60,815 bases of DNA from Candidatus Hinthialibacter antarcticus (GCA_030765645.1 JAVCCE010000056.1:1-60815), one strand, 5' to 3'; shown: positions 8,958 through 18,550, counted from the stretch's first letter. The notes: a model not told the origin generated them from the sequence alone. Program-made: numbers and translations.

Positions 8958-9656
8958 ATGAAAGCAAGCGCGTCGCATCCTCAATTGAACACTGCAACGC
9001 CGCGGCGAAAGTCGCGGCGTTTATTGCGTTGGGGCGTGGGAGGATGCCTTGTACTGTTTGCGATTTGGATGTTTCAGCCCATTGATGTGTTGTTAAATTA
9101 TGTATTGGTGTATGAAACGCCAATGAAAAACGTCGATGCAATTTTTATAACGCAACTGGGTGAAACTAAAACAGCGGCGGATTTATTCCACAATGGCAGC
9201 GTGAAGCGAATATTGATTTTGCACGGCCCAAGCCCGGAGTACCGTGAGGCGGACCCGCCCATTTCTCCGCATACCTTTATTCGGGATGAGTTGCTCAAAC
9301 AATTGACGCCTGCACACGCGATTGCGCACCTGCCGTATCAAGCCACCAACGCCGTAGACTCACACCGTCTTATACGTGAATGGGTGTTTGCGAACAACGT
9401 GAAATCCATTGTCGTTTTCCCGCCAAAATACCACTCGTTTTATAACAAGATGACCCATGAGCAAACCTTGGGATTTGAAGGAATCGAGTTGGTTGTCAGG
9501 CCTGTGGATGAGAACGGGATATGGCGCAAGCAAATTTTGAGTATAGAAAATTTGTTTATACGCATGGCTTGGTGGCGATTGGTGGATTTGCCGAAATTGC
9601 GCGCCGAATTCGGATATGGAAAACCGTTGACCGCCCTTTCGGAAGACGCCGCCTAA
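8958..9656 (+). CDS. DUF218/YdcF-like membrane-anchored protein
   Basis: This 232-residue protein starts at the base after the TAA of the thioredoxin-like gene. A membrane helix (about 24-45) precedes a Rossmann-like domain with alternating hydrophobic strands (VDAIFITQLG, VKRILILHG, VKSIVVFPPKYHSFY). The order resembles the DUF218 (SanA/ElyC/YdcF) family, linked to envelope integrity and undecaprenyl-phosphate metabolism in other bacteria. The typical GG and E-x-x-S-x-N-T motifs are weak here, so the assignment is tentative. Its TAA overlaps the stop codon of the convergent M20 gene. Confidence 0.55.
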   Translation: MKASASHPQLNTATPRRKSRRLLRWGVGGCLVLFAIWMFQPIDVLLNYVLVYETPMKNVDAIFITQLGETKTAADLFHNGSVKRILILHGPSPEYREADPPISPHTFIRDELLKQLTPAHAIAHLPYQATNAVDSHRLIREWVFANNVKSIVVFPPKYHSFYNKMTHEQTLGFEGIELVVRPVDENGIWRKQILSIENLFIRMAWWRLVDLPKLRAEFGYGKPLTALSEDAA

Positions 9657-10915
9657 GGCATATTCATCGCAATTTCCGCATAGACCCGCGCTGTTTTAAC
9701 CAATGAGTTCACATCGCAATGTTCTTTGTCGCCATGAAGTCCCGCGCCTTCAACGCCATAACCGATCGCCGGGCAATTGGCGTAATTCGTGAAAAAGTGC
9801 AAGTCAGTGAAAGCGCCGAACATTCGTAATTTTGCGCGTGAGCCATAGACGGTTGACGCTGCCTTCTGGGCGATTTTACAGAACGGATGTTTGGGATCGG
9901 TATATCCCGCATTAAACGCCATCGTATAGTTGATCGACGCGTCTAAGTTCTTGTCGCGCTTTATGGCGGATTGAAGCAATGCGTCATACTCGTTACTCAG
10001 TTCTTTTACATCTTCTTCCGCAAGCAGCCGACGGTCAAAGGTGAAATGAAACGAGTCTGGGATAATATTGACCTTGGAGCCGCCGCCCGATACGCCGCCC
10101 AGCGTAAGCGTCGGGTGTTTGGCTGCGGCGTTATTCATCATTTCGTTTGTTTTGCGTTGTTGATGTTGGGCGTGTAACTCACGAAAACTTTCGGCGAGTT
10201 TGACGCCGTGTTCAAAGGCGTTCACACCGGAAGCGGGGTTCGAGCCGTGCGCCGCTACGCCGCGAATATGGACATCGCCCCACAATACGCCGCGATGCCC
10301 GTAGGCAACTGTATCGCCGCTACCGCCTTCGCAGACAACGCAGGCGTCAGGCGAAACGATTTTTTCTTTAGTTAAATAGCCAACGCCGCAGGCGCCGCCG
10401 ATTTCTTCATCAGCGGTAAAAGAGAGTTCGATGTTCCAGGGCGGTTGGACGCCTTCGGCTTGTATGGCCTTCACGGCGAAAATTGAGGCCGCCAAACAGC
10501 CTTTCATGTCTTCCGTCCCTCTGCCGTACAAACGCGTACTTTTCAATACGGGCCGGAACGGGTCCGTTTTCCAATTAGGCGAGGCGGGCACTACATCGTA
10601 ATGGCTATTGAAATGCAGCGTGCGATCCGCGCCGACGTCCCAAAGGGCGATCACGTTATAGCGCGGGTAGCCGAGCGTTTCTTTCGGAGCGTATTTCTCT
10701 TGGTATGCGTTCGGGACGCGCAACATGCGCACGTTCATCCCCATGTCTTCGACTACGTCTTTCAGAAAACCCGCACAGGCTTTGAAGTCTCGCCCCGGAG
10801 GATTTTCCGTCGGAAACGAACAGATCGCCTGAGTTAGATCAATAATTCCGCTTCGGCGCTCTTTCAAATATTTCAACATTCCATCTGTGCGAGTGGTCAA
10901 CGGTTTTAGATTCAT
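9653..10915 (-). CDS. M20-family deacylase/peptidase (ArgE/DapE-like)
   Basis: This is a 420-residue di-zinc M20 metallohydrolase. The ligand and catalytic motifs are present in order: HFNSHYDVVP (His, Asp), YGRGTEDMKG (bridging Asp), ADEEIGG (general-base Glu), a lid-domain HGSNPASG, and a C-terminal GLHGDKEH carrying the last ligand. The family removes acyl groups or residues from N-acyl amino acids and small peptides, as in acetylornithine or succinyl-diaminopimelate hydrolysis; the exact substrate is open. The start at 10915 gives an ATGA overlap with the stop of the upstream YfhO-like gene, so the two are translationally coupled. A longer frame to 11023 would overlap that gene heavily. 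Confidence 0.88.
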   Translation of the reverse strand: MNLKPLTTRTDGMLKYLKERRSGIIDLTQAICSFPTENPPGRDFKACAGFLKDVVEDMGMNVRMLRVPNAYQEKYAPKETLGYPRYNVIALWDVGADRTLHFNSHYDVVPASPNWKTDPFRPVLKSTRLYGRGTEDMKGCLAASIFAVKAIQAEGVQPPWNIELSFTADEEIGGACGVGYLTKEKIVSPDACVVCEGGSGDTVAYGHRGVLWGDVHIRGVAAHGSNPASGVNAFEHGVKLAESFRELHAQHQQRKTNEMMNNAAAKHPTLTLGGVSGGGSKVNIIPDSFHFTFDRRLLAEEDVKELSNEYDALLQSAIKRDKNLDASINYTMAFNAGYTDPKHPFCKIAQKAASTVYGSRAKLRMFGAFTDLHFFTNYANCPAIGYGVEGAGLHGDKEHCDVNSLVKTARVYAEIAMNMP

Positions 10916-13716
10916 GATTGACTTCCATTGCGTTCGGTTTCTCTTTCGCGAAGCAGCCATAAGCGGGGGTATAGAAACAACAACGAAAAAATTAACAAAA
11001 GCGCCGTCGTGCTGAGTGAGCATCCATAATAATAGAGTTTTGGGAAATACTGAAACTCAATTTCATGCGTCCCGGCGCTCACTTGGACGGCCATGAGTGC
11101 ATGATTGGCGCGGTAGACGGTGAGTGGTTTTCCATCTTGCGTCGCCGTCCAATGAGGTGAATAGCCTTCGGCGACTGCGAGTATCGCGTCGAAATCCGCC
11201 TGAATATCAAGCGTGAAAGAATCCGAGTGGTTTCGGTTGTATTCAATGGTTGCGTTGCCTTGCAGCCGTTGCGAGTTGGCGGCGCGTTCCGGCGCGGGGC
11301 CGTCGTTTTTATCAAAGAAGACGGGCAGCGGTTGATCGTGCGGCCATTCATTCATTTGCTCAATCATGGTTTCGATGCGCTCATATTCAATCGGAGAACG
11401 GCTTAAGTACGCCATGCCGGGACATGTTTCATTCTTCCAAACTGAGACTTCGGCTGCATCGGTGATTCGCGGCAGCGTGTTTTGAGATGCGTCGGCAAAT
11501 ACGCCGTAAACCAGCAAAGAAATATTAGATGTTGTGAGTTCGATGGAAACGGCGTCTATCGCCTGGTTGGTCTGTACGGGGTATATCGCCTCATACTGCC
11601 GCGCTTTGAGGTATCCAAACCGGGAGGGAATTGGAAACCAGCGATATTCTGTTGCCGGGCGGTGCGCCGCTGTATCCGGCCCATATTGGACGAACTGGTC
11701 GGCAACGTCGACGCCGATGCGAACCGGAAACGTCTGTACGGTTTGCGATGCGCTGAGAAGATGGACGCGGCCAATCTGCGCGCCTTGTTGCAGTCGCCCC
11801 GCGCCGACCGTGACCCAACGCAATAACAGGCTCTCGATCCGTTGCGGTTGTTGAAGCGAGGTTTCTACCCGGCTTGGTTCATCAATCGCCACTTGTCCTT
11901 GATAGAGCGTCAGCGTGTTGGGGCGGCCCACGATTGCGCCGACGCCGAGCATATCCAACATGCGCGGCGGCAGCGTCTTAAAGCGGATATTACGGTCGGG
12001 GTGGACGATCTCTGAGTGACCCGCCCAAGCGCGAGTGAGTTCGGCATACTGTTTTGGAATTAACGGGTCATAGCCTTGAGCGTCATATACTTGAAAGACT
12101 TCATTGAGCCGGGGGGAGATCACGGGACGGACGTAACGCATACGGATGTCCATTCCACTGTCGAGAGTTGGGTCAAACCCGCACATCCGCGCGAACGGTT
12201 GAGCGCTTTGCCAATCATGGATCGCCCGGGCGGTGCGCGGCGCTTGCATGTATGTCGAAGGCGTTGTTTCTAAAAATAAGCGTTGCGTGTATTGCGCCGA
12301 TTGCGCGGCAATGAGCAGTACCAAAATGGATAGGCATACGTTGGGTTTGATCCAATTTCTCGCCATGCACGCAATTACAAGCAGCGTGAGGCCGATCCAT
12401 AAACAACAGGTGAATAGCGCCCAGGCTCCATCGCTGTAGGCGCCGGGCTGAAAGGGTTGCGTTAATCCAGAATGAACCAGAGTCGAAAACAACGTGGGGT
12501 TGCTCCACGCTGCGCACAGCCAGATGGCGGACGCGATCAAACCGCCCGTCAACAGCACAACGCTGCGGCGGGGAGAGGGGGACATATTTAACAACGCTTC
12601 CGCGCCGAAGCCTGCAAAAATTGGCAGGGCCATTGCCGCCATCAATAAGGACCGGTTGGGTAGATTGAGTGCGTTCCAACCGAGCAGCCATTGATACATC
12701 AGGGGGTAGAGAACCCCTTGCCTGCCTGCGGTCAATAATGCGGCGAAGATAACGGCGAAAGTCAGCGGCCAACGCAATTGGCGCGGCATCGTCTTCCAGC
12801 CAATCGGCAAAAGCAAGAGCGCGGTTGCGCCGATGTAGCAGGTTCCTTCCCAAGGGTCGAGACGGGAAATACCCGGCTGGCTTAATCCGCCGATAAAGCA
12901 CTTCCATAAATCCGCAAGAGGAATTGACCCTGCTAGCGCCTCATGTAATCCCAACTCGGTGCGTACGGTGGCAGGCAGATTGAACAGAGCGGGGATGAGC
13001 ATCCCGCAGGATAATAACAGCGCTGTCAAAACCATTGCGGCGTACATAGACAATGAACGACCAAGAGATCGCGTGTTGAAGGAAGTGAACCCAATATGCA
13101 AAATGAAAGACAATAGCAGTAGGTACGCTGCTGTATGTGGAACGCCCGCTAAGATTGTCATGGAGAGAAACAAACTTGCGACCATCAGTGGAATATAAGA
13201 ACCGCGTTGCAGCGCCAATAAATTAAAATAGAGAAACGCCGGCGCCCAGGCGGCGCCTTCGAGAATGCCCAGGTTTGTGATTTTACATCGCCAGTAGGTG
13301 TTCAATAAAAACGCGGACGCGCCGAAGAGCGCAGCCAGCGGCGACAGGCGAAGCCCGCGCAACAACAAATACATGCCAATTCCGCCCAGCGCATAATGAG
13401 CAATGATTAAAATAGGAAACGCCGTTTGCGCGGGCAACAACATCGCGATCCAGGCGGGCCAATAGAGCAGCTGCGCTTGCGGATTGGCGTCGCGGGGGAA
13501 CCCGCAGAATTGGTAGGGGTTCCATAAGCCAACATCCGCATCGCCTTGCATTGCAACCTGGGGATAGAAAAACAGCAGGGAATCAGAGTCCAGCGGCAGT
13601 TGCCCTAAAAATGCAATGGACGAATTACAGAGCATCGCGATTGCAATCAACAGCAAGACGCTGACGGCGTCAAAGCGTTGCCAACGGGGAACTTCACAGA
13701 TTGGCGGGTTCGCCAT
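10912..13716 (-). CDS. YfhO-like polytopic membrane protein
   Basis: This is a 934-residue integral membrane protein. A dozen or so hydrophobic helices fill the first 550 residues, with a DSDSLLFFYPQ loop after the first helix and FPRDANPQAQLLYWP soon after. An extracytoplasmic beta-rich domain (about 560-900) and a final membrane helix follow. This plan matches the YfhO family (GT-C fold), some members of which glycosylate lipoteichoic acid or other envelope polymers. The D-x-D near residues 40-45 fits GT-C catalytic loops. The donor and acceptor are unknown. It is followed by the coupled M20 gene and is divergent from a polyprenyl sugar transferase, so the area may serve envelope glycan synthesis. 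Confidence 0.8.
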   Translation of the reverse strand: MANPPICEVPRWQRFDAVSVLLLIAIAMLCNSSIAFLGQLPLDSDSLLFFYPQVAMQGDADVGLWNPYQFCGFPRDANPQAQLLYWPAWIAMLLPAQTAFPILIIAHYALGGIGMYLLLRGLRLSPLAALFGASAFLLNTYWRCKITNLGILEGAAWAPAFLYFNLLALQRGSYIPLMVASLFLSMTILAGVPHTAAYLLLLSFILHIGFTSFNTRSLGRSLSMYAAMVLTALLLSCGMLIPALFNLPATVRTELGLHEALAGSIPLADLWKCFIGGLSQPGISRLDPWEGTCYIGATALLLLPIGWKTMPRQLRWPLTFAVIFAALLTAGRQGVLYPLMYQWLLGWNALNLPNRSLLMAAMALPIFAGFGAEALLNMSPSPRRSVVLLTGGLIASAIWLCAAWSNPTLFSTLVHSGLTQPFQPGAYSDGAWALFTCCLWIGLTLLVIACMARNWIKPNVCLSILVLLIAAQSAQYTQRLFLETTPSTYMQAPRTARAIHDWQSAQPFARMCGFDPTLDSGMDIRMRYVRPVISPRLNEVFQVYDAQGYDPLIPKQYAELTRAWAGHSEIVHPDRNIRFKTLPPRMLDMLGVGAIVGRPNTLTLYQGQVAIDEPSRVETSLQQPQRIESLLLRWVTVGAGRLQQGAQIGRVHLLSASQTVQTFPVRIGVDVADQFVQYGPDTAAHRPATEYRWFPIPSRFGYLKARQYEAIYPVQTNQAIDAVSIELTTSNISLLVYGVFADASQNTLPRITDAAEVSVWKNETCPGMAYLSRSPIEYERIETMIEQMNEWPHDQPLPVFFDKNDGPAPERAANSQRLQGNATIEYNRNHSDSFTLDIQADFDAILAVAEGYSPHWTATQDGKPLTVYRANHALMAVQVSAGTHEIEFQYFPKLYYYGCSLSTTALLLIFSLLFLYPRLWLLRERETERNGSQS

Positions 13717-13879
13717 GCTTTTTTGAACTCCATGTAAAAGGTCGATGGTTATATATCAGTTCTATCGCCCGTTGTCATCGGGTGGAGCCTGGCGCATCAA
13801 CCTTTGTTCCTTCGATTTTCATCTGGATAACGATATGCTCCAAACATCATAACGTGAGAGAAAAAAATCTGCAGCGGCA

Positions 13880-15337
13880 ATGCAGCAGCGCATGATAATG
13901 ACGAAACAAAAGAGGGGCGTGCCAAAAGGCCCGTTTTGGAAATTTGCCTTTGTTGACTTGGCGATTGTTTTTCTTTCGCTCGGCGCCGCTTTTTCCATAC
14001 ACATCCGCGAGATTTCCACGCAAAACCTGAACGTCTATATTCAATTGCTGCCGCTGATTGTGATGATTCGCCTGACATCGTATTTCGCTTTCCGGTTATA
14101 TGACTATAGCCGCCCCGTGACCCAATTTGATATTTTGTATATGACGTTTTGGGCGAACCTGGCCGCGCACGGCATCGAAAGTTTGTTAATTCTCTATACG
14201 GGGACGTATTTCTCTGACCGCGCCGTATTAGGATGGGCGCCGCTTCACACCCCGAACCCTGACGCCACCGCCTACCAAATATCACGAATCATTCTAGCGC
14301 TCAATTTCTTCAATAGCTGGTTGCTGTCGGCGTTGTGGCGCATGTTGTATTTATATCGCCGCTTGCGCTGGGGCTATGACCGCACCCGCTTATTAATCGT
14401 TGGCGCCGGGCCGTTAGGCGAGAGCGTCCATCGCGACATTGAGCAATACTCACGGCTTGGTCATCACGTCGTCGGTTTGGTGGATGATGATCTCGAACCG
14501 GGGTCGGACAATGCGCAGGTATTGGGAGTAATGAATGATCTTCCGCAGCTCGTTGAACGCGAAGAAATTGACGAAATTATTGTGACCAGTCGTCGGGCGA
14601 CCCGCCAAACGATGCTAGAAATTCTTACTCAATGCCGTTCGACTGGGTGCAAGGTGTACTTACTGCCGGAACTCTATGAAGTCGCCATTGGGCAAGTTGA
14701 GATTGGACAAGTGGCGGGCATCCCGCTGATTACAGTCGGTATGGCGCCGTGGAGCGACTGGAAGCGTTTCGTGAAACGCAGCTTTGATCTGGTGTTTTCG
14801 ATGATTGCTTTGATTGCGCTATTTCCCGTTTTATTGGTGACGGCGATTGCGATCACGCTTGACAGTCGCGGCCCGGTGTTCTATCAGCAAACCCGCGTTG
14901 GGCGCGACGGCGCGTTGTTCCGTATACTTAAATTCCGCACCATGCGGCAAGACGCGGAAACCAAAACCGGGCCGGTGCTCGCTGATGAAGAAGACCCGCG
15001 CGTTACCCGCATTGGGCGCATCTTGCGCCGCGTTCATCTGGATGAACTGCCGCAGTTGATTAATGTGTTTAAGGGAGAAATGAGTTTGGTGGGGCCTCGT
15101 CCTGAACGGCCTCATTTTGTTGAGAAATACCGCAAAGACATACCGTTATATCGCCTGCGGGAAAGTATTCGCCCCGGCATGACGGGCCTCGCGCAGATTC
15201 ATGGATTTTACAAAACGCCGATGGAACACAAACTGCGTTACGACCTCGCTTACGTCAACAACATGACGTTTCTTCTCGACATCAAAATCATCTTCAATAC
15301 CGTACGCGTATCGCTTTCCGGGCATGGGACAATTTGA
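13880..15337 (+). CDS. Polyprenyl-phosphate sugar-phosphotransferase (WbaP/WcaJ-like)
   Basis: This 485-residue protein initiates exopolysaccharide or O-antigen repeat units by moving a sugar-1-phosphate to undecaprenyl phosphate at the inner membrane. Four N-terminal membrane helices and a Rossmann-like CoA-binding domain (LLIVGAGPLGESVHRDI, about residues 172-188) precede the C-terminal bacterial sugar transferase domain (about 295-485). That domain has KRSFDLVFS, GPVFYQQTRVGRDG, ILKFRTM, HLDELPQL, MSLVGPRPE and RPGMTGLAQI. The first ATG at 13880 lacks a clear ribosome site, so 13892 or 13898 are alternative starts. No glycosyltransferase cluster follows. Confidence 0.92.
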   Translation: MQQRMIMTKQKRGVPKGPFWKFAFVDLAIVFLSLGAAFSIHIREISTQNLNVYIQLLPLIVMIRLTSYFAFRLYDYSRPVTQFDILYMTFWANLAAHGIESLLILYTGTYFSDRAVLGWAPLHTPNPDATAYQISRIILALNFFNSWLLSALWRMLYLYRRLRWGYDRTRLLIVGAGPLGESVHRDIEQYSRLGHHVVGLVDDDLEPGSDNAQVLGVMNDLPQLVEREEIDEIIVTSRRATRQTMLEILTQCRSTGCKVYLLPELYEVAIGQVEIGQVAGIPLITVGMAPWSDWKRFVKRSFDLVFSMIALIALFPVLLVTAIAITLDSRGPVFYQQTRVGRDGALFRILKFRTMRQDAETKTGPVLADEEDPRVTRIGRILRRVHLDELPQLINVFKGEMSLVGPRPERPHFVEKYRKDIPLYRLRESIRPGMTGLAQIHGFYKTPMEHKLRYDLAYVNNMTFLLDIKIIFNTVRVSLSGHGTI

Positions 15338-15359
15338 ATTGTGAACTCAATGATTGCGC

Positions 15360-15442
15360 GGGGAGGGCGAGTCTCCCGACGAGCCGCGAACTATCGAAAT
15401 GTATGCTCTTTATTGCGGCTCACCAGGAGGTTCGCCCTCCCC
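15360..15442. repeat. 83-bp palindromic element R3, copy 1
   Basis: GGGGAGGGCGAGTCTCCC at the left end and GGTTCGCCCTCCCC at the right end are parts of two 28-base arms that fold together with a few G-T or mismatched pairs. A 27-base loop lies between the arms. The same arms occur in opposite orientation at 42829-42911 around a clearly different loop. It lies between the stops of two convergent genes. Confidence 0.85.
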
Positions 15443-15526
15443 AAAAATCACCACTACCATTGGTGGGTTAAGAACTTATCCTCCGTCTAAAATTTCGCAG
15501 CAGAGACACACCGAACCATGACGCAA

Positions 15527-17212
15527 TCACCCCGGTGGAAACAGATCGACCGTCTTCTTTGTCTTGGATTTATTCTCTTCAACGGAACCCATCATCGCTT
15601 TATAAAAATCTTCGCCATACTCACGCGTTTTGACGACCACTGGCATTGGCGTGGCGTGTCCGAGGATGAGCGCCTGCTGTTTGCTGTCGAGCGACGCCAA
15701 TACGTTGCGCAACGCCGCTGCCCCCGATACGCCAGTGAATACCGCATTGATATCTTTTTCATCGTTCAATAGCGCGGTCACGCGGGTTCCTAACTGGGAA
15801 AGTATTTCGTCGTCGATCCCCGAAGGCCGCTGATCGACCACCAGCAGCGAGACGAAATACTTACGCAATTCGCGCGCGATGGTTCCAAAAATTGTCTGGC
15901 GCGCAGCGGCGGGATTCAAAAACTTGTGCGCCTCTTCGATGGTAATCATCAGTGGGCGCGGGCGGTCTTCGAGTTTCTGCGTCGCCATATATTTTTCCGC
16001 CTGATTGACCCATGTCTCATGGATGCGGCGGCTGATCAGGTTCGCGACCAGCAGGTACGACAACATGCTGGAGACGCGGCCAAATTCGAGGTCAATGTTG
16101 CGCCCCTGTTGCAACTCTTGAATCAATCGCCGAACGCCGACGCGGTTGGATTTGACATGCTCCTCATCTTTGTGCGCTTTTTCTGTGACGAAGGGCAGGT
16201 TGCGCACCGCACTTAATTTTCGGTACAACGCCGCCAGGCTTTCTTTGTTGGCGCCGATCTCTTCGGCGAAGTCTTTCATTCCCGCCGGGTCTTGGTCGAG
16301 CAACTCGCTAAGCCATTTTTTCTTGAAGCGGTTGCGTAAGATGTAAGCCGTTTCGATGGCGGTAGTGTGCAGGTTGAGTTCATCCTGCAGCGGCGCGATG
16401 TCTTCAACGTCGATCTCGCTGAGGGGAATCTCAAGTTCCAGATCGACGCTGACGTTACGCGCGCGGGCGGATTCAGGATCAAGCGTGCAGATGAGCACCT
16501 GCTGCCCGAACAGGTTTTTGAGGCCCTTCACAAACGTGTCTTTGCCAGAGCCGGATTCCTTGCGCGTCTGCCAGCCGTATTCGCTGTGCATGTCAAAAAT
16601 CAGGTTGACGGCTTTGTTGTTGCGGATAATGCCCGCAAGGATGAGCCGCGTTAAAAACGTCTTGCCCGTCCCGGTTTTTCCGAAGACGCCGTTCGAGCGT
16701 TCGATCAAACGGTCGAGGTCGAGGCACACTTCGATGTCGTCCATGTCGATGGGCGAGCCTAGGTTAAAGAAGCGCTTGCTCTCGTCTTCTTTGCCGAAAA
16801 TTTTGTCGATATCAATAGATTGCGCGCTCCACACAGTCGAGAAGTGCACCGGGATGCTCTTGACCGGGCGCAAGTCTTCATCGCGCTTGATGGTTTCTTT
16901 TCGCTCGACCATCAGCATCGGTTTGAGCGAAAGCGTGGCGTAGGTGTGGTCGCCCGCTAATACGTCGCTGAGCAACGATTCCCGCGCGGGCGGATCGCGC
17001 AGGATCGACGCGCTGGAGGCGTCGAGGCGTACATCCGTTATCATCGAGAAGAAATCGAGTTGCTTGCCCTCGACCACGACGAACTTGCCCGCGCGCACTT
17101 CTTCGACCGAGACATCGGGGTCAAGCCGCATCTCAAGCCCATCGCTGAGCGAGCCGGAGGTGACCACGCCCAGGCGGTCCTCTTCATTACGGGGAGTCAG
17201 TTTTTCAGCCAT
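15527..17212 (-). CDS. HerA-like hexameric ATPase
   Basis: This is a 561-residue FtsK/HerA-superfamily P-loop ATPase. The N-terminal 70 residues look like a HAS-barrel (GVVTSGSLSDGLEMRL...GKFVVVEGK). Walker A is GKTGTGKT at 178-185. Walker B is ITIEEAHKF near 425, and the sensor region VVDQRPSGIDDEILSQ follows. HerA proteins are DNA translocases that usually work with the NurA nuclease in end resection, and others drive defence systems. No NurA is recognisable nearby. The gene overlaps the upstream 215-residue gene by 16 bases, so the two are almost certainly one unit. A complementary-strand frame within it is a shadow. Confidence 0.85.
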   Translation of the reverse strand: MAEKLTPRNEEDRLGVVTSGSLSDGLEMRLDPDVSVEEVRAGKFVVVEGKQLDFFSMITDVRLDASSASILRDPPARESLLSDVLAGDHTYATLSLKPMLMVERKETIKRDEDLRPVKSIPVHFSTVWSAQSIDIDKIFGKEDESKRFFNLGSPIDMDDIEVCLDLDRLIERSNGVFGKTGTGKTFLTRLILAGIIRNNKAVNLIFDMHSEYGWQTRKESGSGKDTFVKGLKNLFGQQVLICTLDPESARARNVSVDLELEIPLSEIDVEDIAPLQDELNLHTTAIETAYILRNRFKKKWLSELLDQDPAGMKDFAEEIGANKESLAALYRKLSAVRNLPFVTEKAHKDEEHVKSNRVGVRRLIQELQQGRNIDLEFGRVSSMLSYLLVANLISRRIHETWVNQAEKYMATQKLEDRPRPLMITIEEAHKFLNPAAARQTIFGTIARELRKYFVSLLVVDQRPSGIDDEILSQLGTRVTALLNDEKDINAVFTGVSGAAALRNVLASLDSKQQALILGHATPMPVVVKTREYGEDFYKAMMGSVEENKSKTKKTVDLFPPG

Positions 17213-17844
17213 TTATCCAGTCGCGCCATCATCCGGCGCAGGGTTTCGTAGTCGTCGCGGTAGAGTTGCGAAAGTTCTTTGCCGATCTTTACCGCTGCGG
17301 CTTTGTCGGTTTCGAATTCATCGCTTCGTTTGAGCGACGACAGTTCATCTTTTCGATTAACGCCACTCGCTTGAAGAAGGTTGATGCATACCTTCAGCAG
17401 CAATTCTTCGGACGACGCCCGGCCTGAATCATAGATCAGGCGAAAGAAGCCCAGGTCGGATGCGATTGTCTGCATGAGTTCATTGCCGCAATGCGCGACG
17501 CCCGCGTGCAGCCCCGGCGGGCGGCTGGGAAGCCCATATAAAAAGCGTCCATTGACGATTTCACCGATGAGAAGCGCTTGAAACTGCTTGCGCATCAGGG
17601 CGAACAATTGCGGATGCTGCGCGGGGAGTTGGTCTTCGGCGATTCCGGTCATGGCGGGCTTGCGATAGCCTTCGGGACCGACCACTTCGACGTTAAACAC
17701 CACCGCGACGCAGCGGCTCGACTTGCCCGCGCACACCAGCGAGCCGAAGCCGGGGCCGTCAACTTTGAGTTTGCTTTGTCCGGTGATTTCGGTGGTGCTG
17801 GTTTGGATGATTTCGCCGATTATTTCGCTCATCAATTCGCCCAT
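17197..17844 (-). CDS. HAS-barrel-like partner of HerA, function unknown
   Basis: This 215-residue protein overlaps the start of the HerA-like gene by 16 bases. Residues 5-60 (IGEIIQTSTTEITGQSKLK...VAVVFNVEVVGPEG) resemble the HAS-barrel found at HerA N-termini. The rest is helical and charged, ending DYETLRRMMARLDKWLKN. A conserved-looking middle PSRPPGLHAGVAHCG has no match known to me. NurA-type catalytic acidic motifs are not evident, so it should not be called NurA. The start could also be the Met at 17832 (MSEIIGE). It probably regulates or recruits the ATPase. Confidence 0.55.
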   Translation of the reverse strand: MGELMSEIIGEIIQTSTTEITGQSKLKVDGPGFGSLVCAGKSSRCVAVVFNVEVVGPEGYRKPAMTGIAEDQLPAQHPQLFALMRKQFQALLIGEIVNGRFLYGLPSRPPGLHAGVAHCGNELMQTIASDLGFFRLIYDSGRASSEELLLKVCINLLQASGVNRKDELSSLKRSDEFETDKAAAVKIGKELSQLYRDDYETLRRMMARLDKWLKN

Positions 17845-17955
17845 GTCGAGAATAGATGAACCAGTATGGCGCCATCCGATGATGCGGCAATCCCTGAGTT
17901 TGCGTCCGGCGTCTTGATTTCCCTCATGGCGGGGTTATGATTTCAATCGTTCTCA

Positions 17956-18028
<73 letters not shown>

Positions 18029-18153
18029 CAAACCCTCCCCATCCCAGTGAAGTCTTTTCACCTTAACTGAAAATATACTTATTCCACTTAACAACCAAGG
18101 TAGGGTGGGATCGCGCCAGCAGCCTACCAAGTAATGTATCAATCGTTTGAAAT

Positions 18154-18172
18154 GCCGGGTTAAGAACCCGGC
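18154..18172. repeat. Small perfect hairpin between tRNA and antitoxin gene
   Basis: GCCGGGTT and AACCCGGC form an 8-bp stem with a 3-base loop. It has no T run on either strand, so it is probably a repeat fragment rather than a terminator. Nearby GGTAGGGTGGGATCG (about 18100) resembles the palindrome fragments after ftsK. No gene is apparent in the rest of 18029-18262. Confidence 0.5.
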
Positions 18173-18262
18173 CTGCAATGCTGGATTGCAATTTCATCAA
18201 AGATTGTCAATCTTTGTCAGTGCGGATACAATATTAAAAGATAGAGCGAAGGGTTTTCAATT

Positions 18263-18526
18263 ATGCATGTATCCCTGACGGAACGGCTTGAAGAGTTCGT
18301 TAAAGAAAAAGTCGAGAGCGGACTTTATAACAACTCCAGCGAAGTGGTACGTGAGGCGCTGCGGCTTTTAGAGCAAGAAGACCAACTTCGCAAGATTAAA
18401 CTCGAGCGGCTGCGTGATGCGATCCGCGTTGGCGACGAACAATTCGCTCGCGGTGAATTCAGCAACCGCACCATCGACGACATCATTGCCGATAATGAAG
18501 CCGCCGCAAAAAAATCCCGCAAATAA
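18263..18526 (+). CDS. ParD-like antitoxin without an adjacent toxin
   Basis: This 87-residue protein resembles ParD/CopG ribbon-helix-helix antitoxins. The N-terminal MHVSLTERLEEFVKEKVESG and YNNSSEVVREALRLLEQ match the DNA-binding fold (about 1-45). The acidic C-terminal tail (FSNRTIDDIIADNE) would wrap the toxin. ParE normally starts within a few bases of the parD stop. Here the next 165 bases hold only a repeat (18551-18582) and the 3' end of an opposite-strand gene. It is therefore an orphan: either a solitary repressor or the remnant of a decayed module. Confidence 0.82.
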   Translation: MHVSLTERLEEFVKEKVESGLYNNSSEVVREALRLLEQEDQLRKIKLERLRDAIRVGDEQFARGEFSNRTIDDIIADNEAAAKKSRK

Positions 18527-18550
18527 AATGTCTCCATACAGATTGGGTGG

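Noticed and set aside
12215-12907. 230-codon frame inside the YfhO-like gene
   Set aside because: Arg-rich alternative frame of a membrane-protein gene with no ribosome site.
17197-17844. NurA nuclease call for the HerA partner
   Set aside because: Expected by context, but NurA acidic catalytic motifs were not visible.
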